Part shown: in pieces, positions 61,305 through 64,000 of the stretch
How the letters are laid out: every line of letters begins with the position of its first letter
How positions within the stretch are numbered: the stretch's first letter is position 1
Assembly (NCBI GenBank): GCA_029212905.1
Contig: JARGPB010000004.1
Span: forward strand, 1 to 64,000
Direction: 5' to 3'
Source: Thalassovita sp.
GTDB lineage: Bacteria; Pseudomonadota; Alphaproteobacteria; Rhodobacterales; Rhodobacteraceae
DNA: 64,000 nucleotides
Position numbers and translations under genes: made by a program
The notes under the pieces: model-generated
Told to the model about the DNA's origin: nothing
Database searches by the model: none
What the model saw: the letters and a program-made list of their open reading frames with translations, nothing else

Positions 61305-63439
61305 CTCCAGAATCTCCCCCAGCCGTCACGCAGTTCATCCTGTTGCAGGCCGCGGACGCTTTCGTACAAACGACCCGACACGTTCAGGCGCGCGCCACCG
61401 TCACGCGTCACAGGGCGGATAGTGGTCGTGTAATGCTCGGTCGAAGGTTGGCCGGACACCCAGTTCAGCGGCACGGTAATCCGCAGCCCCTTGTCAAAGG
61501 ACCCTTCGCCGAAATCATCAAAGCTGACATCCGTGAACGTGGCAAAGAAGCCCACCTTCCAACCATTGTGAAACTCGCGGTCCAGGGCAACCGTGGCACC
61601 CCAATCGCCCGCCAGATAGCGACCGGCATCAACCTGGCCATGATACCCATTGCCGATGTCCCAATAGGCCGAAACATGGCCCGTCGTGACCTCGTAGTCC
61701 TGGAAACCAAATCGCTGATCGAAATCGCGCTGCTTGACGTGGTTCACCTCGACCCCAAACGCCAGTTTGCTGTTGTTAGGCTTCCACAGCAGCTCTCCCG
61801 AGACGCCGCCGAACATTGTTTCCAGATAGCCCGCGGTGACACGGCCATACAGGTCCTTGCCTGGCTTGAAGTAATAGGCGCCGGTCAGCTCGGTCAGGGC
61901 TGGGTCGCCCTCGCGTTCGTAGATGTTAAAATCAGACCGGACGTGCTGAAGCCCCGAGGTCGAGTCCCGGTCGGATTCGTCCAGATTACCGAACAGTTTC
62001 TTGCGCAACGTCCCCCGGAACACCAACCCAGGAGACGGTTCGAATTTGGCCGACAGCTCCATGCCGAAATCGGCCCTGACTGGCGCATCAGGGTCGAAAA
62101 AGCTGGGCGACAGGTAGGGTTTGAAATCCCAGTCGAATAGCGGATAGCGCCCGGCAATCGGGCTAAGCCCCGCCTGGACAGTGTCAAATTCCGCGCGGGC
62201 ATAGCTGCGCCAGGCCCCGTCAGCATCGAACTCCAACTTCTCCATATCCGATCGGCGCAGCGTAACCGACGCGCCTCGCATACCGGAAACCATTGGCACA
62301 ACAACAAAGGTATCCACCGCTGGCGCCGTCAACGCAGTCAAATGGCGCGCCGTACGGCCAATGGCCTGTGCCATATTTGCGTAGCGCTCGTTCTCGATCT
62401 CGACGGTGGCGACCCGGTTCGCAATGTCGATGCCATGTACACGAATGCCATCCTTCAGCAGGGCGGCATTGATCCGGCTGGCCTGAACATTCGGGTTCAG
62501 CATATCCTGCGACCAGCCCAGTTTTGCCAAATCAGCGCGCGGGACGACGGGCTGCGGGGCCTTGTCCTGACCGGCTCCGGCGGGCGGGGTCTTGGGGTTT
62601 AGGCCAACAGTGACCGTCGCACCGATTTCCGACCCGTACAGGTAATTCAACCCCATGATGATATGCGGACGGTACGCATAGGACAGGCCAAAGTTCAGAG
62701 GAGATTTACGGTTAAACGCAGAACCGTCCTCGTTCGGGTAGGCGTCCGAGGAATACTCGGCAATCAGGCGGAGTTTATCTGTGGCCTGCCATTCGATCCC
62801 GCCGAACAAGGCTGCGTCCCCGCGAAACCAGTTGTTCGTCTGCACAACACCACCATTGTCAGCGCTGCGGCCGGGCCGCGTGTCGAAACTGTCTGACAAC
62901 ACCGACAGCGGATTTCGGAACGATCCGACCCCTGCCAAGCGCCCCCAGCCGATGCCGCCAGTCACCCGAATGTCGGGCGTGACGTGTTTGCTGGCGACGA
63001 TATATTCAGACGAGTACAACCCAGTCCCAAGAAAGTCATTCAGACCGATCGCAACGGCTGGACGGCGGTGATCTTCGTCCAACAGGCGGTAATGTAGCGA
63101 AAAACTGCGGTCGAACCGGAAATCCGACACAGGATTGTCAGGGTAGGGCCGGACATCATACAGCAGCGCATAGCGGAAACTGCCGGACAAACGAGGCGTA
63201 ATCTGAAACGTCAGCGTGTTGCGCGTCTGGTTCTGAAAGTGGCTGGAGGTAAAGGCCAGCTCTCCGTCCGGACGGCTGTAGGCCGAGGGCATGTCGATCA
63301 GCCCCGAAAACCCGTAGGTGTTGTATCCGGCATGGCCTGAAAACCCGCCCGCTTGTTGCGGTATGGCGGGTGTCGCGCTCATCAGCGCAATGCAGGATGC
63401 AGTCATCCCACACCAGTTGTGTACGGTCCGGCGTTTCAT
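61301..63439 (-). CDS. yjbH: YjbH/GfcD-family outer-membrane protein
   Basis: A 712-residue exported protein with a signal peptide (cleavage near residue 28, after ATPAIPQQA). GLIDMPSAYSRPDGELAFT opens the family domain, and the beta-rich C-terminal part (DWGATVALDREFHNGWKVGFFATF) is typical of YjbH/YmcA proteins, which are predicted outer-membrane barrels in capsule/EPS operons. A linker rich in Pro/Ala/Gly lies near 290. It is the first gene of yjbH-yjbF-wza; a classical yjbE or yjbG is not seen. Confidence 0.92.
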   Translation of the reverse strand: MKRRTVHNWCGMTASCIALMSATPAIPQQAGGFSGHAGYNTYGFSGLIDMPSAYSRPDGELAFTSSHFQNQTRNTLTFQITPRLSGSFRYALLYDVRPYPDNPVSDFRFDRSFSLHYRLLDEDHRRPAVAIGLNDFLGTGLYSSEYIVASKHVTPDIRVTGGIGWGRLAGVGSFRNPLSVLSDSFDTRPGRSADNGGVVQTNNWFRGDAALFGGIEWQATDKLRLIAEYSSDAYPNEDGSAFNRKSPLNFGLSYAYRPHIIMGLNYLYGSEIGATVTVGLNPKTPPAGAGQDKAPQPVVPRADLAKLGWSQDMLNPNVQASRINAALLKDGIRVHGIDIANRVATVEIENERYANMAQAIGRTARHLTALTAPAVDTFVVVPMVSGMRGASVTLRRSDMEKLEFDADGAWRSYARAEFDTVQAGLSPIAGRYPLFDWDFKPYLSPSFFDPDAPVRADFGMELSAKFEPSPGLVFRGTLRKKLFGNLDESDRDSTSGLQHVRSDFNIYEREGDPALTELTGAYYFKPGKDLYGRVTAGYLETMFGGVSGELLWKPNNSKLAFGVEVNHVKQRDFDQRFGFQDYEVTTGHVSAYWDIGNGYHGQVDAGRYLAGDWGATVALDREFHNGWKVGFFATFTDVSFDDFGEGSFDKGLRITVPLNWVSGQPSTEHYTTTIRPVTRDGGARLNVSGRLYESVRGLQQDELRDGWGRFWR

Positions 63440-63536
63440 CCCAGGTTTTGGCAGTCTTCACGATAGAGCAGCAGATACTCTCTGTATGACACAATATCTG
63501 GGGGGGATTTAACTGTTTTTTGCCCAATGCGGTCGA

Positions 63537-64000
63537 TTAAGTGGTCAAAAACCGCACCGAGTCCGCCGAAACAAGCGCAGCAGTCAGGCGTCCAGTCGCG
63601 TAAGCCCCTGTATCAATGGCGATACGGCCGCGTGCGGCCTTGGGTTGATCGACAATAACATGCCCATAAACAACCCACTGACCATCAACACGAGGTTTCT
63701 CGGCAAAGTCCTTGTGCCCCCAAATCAGATTCCGCGTAGATTGCAGTGGAATGGGCCGCGCGGGGTCCGCGCCCGCATGTGTCACCCAGACGTTCCCGCT
63801 GTTCCAGTGGGCCGGGCAGTTCCGCATCCACTCGATCACCGGGTCGCCCATGGCCAAGGCAAGGTTGTCGCGCATCCGTCTCAGATCATCCGGGTCGGTA
63901 CCAGCCGCCTGAACGCCATAGCTGGCCAACGTCTGAAGCCCACCGTATTTCAGCCAACGCGCGCCATTTTCCACTGGCTTGTCCAGAAACTTCAGGCACA
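63537..64000 (-). CDS. Metallophosphatase, partial (N-terminus off window)
   Basis: The frame is open to the window edge, so the start lies beyond 64000; an internal GTG at 63974 is not the real start. About 154 residues of the C-terminal part are visible. WVTHAGADPARPIPLQSTRNLIWGH and VVYGHVIVDQPKAARGRIAIDTGAY match the serine/threonine protein phosphatase/ApaH type of calcineurin-like phosphoesterases: the metal-binding His in THAG and GHV are conserved. The first metal motifs (GDxHG, GDxxDRG) would be off-window. Substrate cannot be named. Confidence 0.85.
   Translation of the reverse strand, partial: CLKFLDKPVENGARWLKYGGLQTLASYGVQAAGTDPDDLRRMRDNLALAMGDPVIEWMRNCPAHWNSGNVWVTHAGADPARPIPLQSTRNLIWGHKDFAEKPRVDGQWVVYGHVIVDQPKAARGRIAIDTGAYATGRLTAALVSADSVRFLTT

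Noticed and set aside
1..64000. CRISPR arrays, rRNA or tRNA genes, prophage
   Set aside because: No regularly spaced direct repeats, no tRNA-like cloverleaf or rRNA segments and no phage structural genes were noticed.

Overview
The window looks like chromosome from an alphaproteobacterium of the Rhodobacterales (Roseobacter group). Reasons: a flgE-flgK-flgL-flgI block with motB, a complete carbon-phosphorus (C-P) lyase operon with a DUF1045 gene and a PhnF regulator, high-GC coding DNA, and a YjbH/YjbF plus ExoY/Wzc style exopolysaccharide (EPS) locus. Lineage is inferred from gene content only; no rRNA or tRNA gene was seen.

Layout. 1-270: a decayed IS3-family transposase fragment. 271-6094 (minus strand): motB, flgE, flgK, flgL, flgI, for the flagellar stator, hook, hook junctions and P-ring. 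6176-20069: phosphonate use. phnGHIJKL and phnN form a tightly coupled minus-strand operon; phnF and a second phnM-like gene run divergently; phnCDE1E2 plus a hexapeptide acyltransferase form a transport operon; a first phnM and a DUF1045 gene lie beyond phnN. Three PHO-box-like sites and a 9-bp-arm palindrome suggest control by PhoB and PhnF. A 37-codon reading frame with a good ribosome binding site lies on the opposite strand between phnI and phnJ.

20234-63439: about 43 kb of surface-polysaccharide genes. They comprise a WecG-type transferase, four GT4 and three GT2 glycosyltransferases outside the PKS operon's own GT2, two ExoY/WcaJ-type initiating sugar transferases, a Wzx-type flippase, a Wzy-type polymerase, two chain-length/tyrosine-kinase systems (one split, one fused), a Wza-type export lipoprotein, YjbF, YjbH, and a large secreted protein combining an SGNH esterase-like domain, a glycosidase-like domain and an RTX end. 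An oxidoreductase and an epimerase occur both as an adjacent pair and as a fused gene. A MarR regulator and a hotdog thioesterase sit in the middle. The right edge holds a partial metallophosphatase.

The most unusual element is a four-gene operon inside the EPS locus (30350-42887, minus strand): a one-module type I PKS (KS-AT-KR-DH-ACP-TE), a GT2 glycosyltransferase, an NRPS (formyltransferase - degenerate condensation-like linker - adenylation domain interrupted by a luciferase-like monooxygenase - PCP) and a 4'-phosphopantetheinyl transferase. Three genes are joined by stop/start overlaps or a 21-nt gap, so it reads as one self-sufficient assembly line. The adenylation pocket residues resemble the glycine code. 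A small N-formylglycine-derived, oxidised and perhaps glycosylated product is a reasonable but unproven inference.
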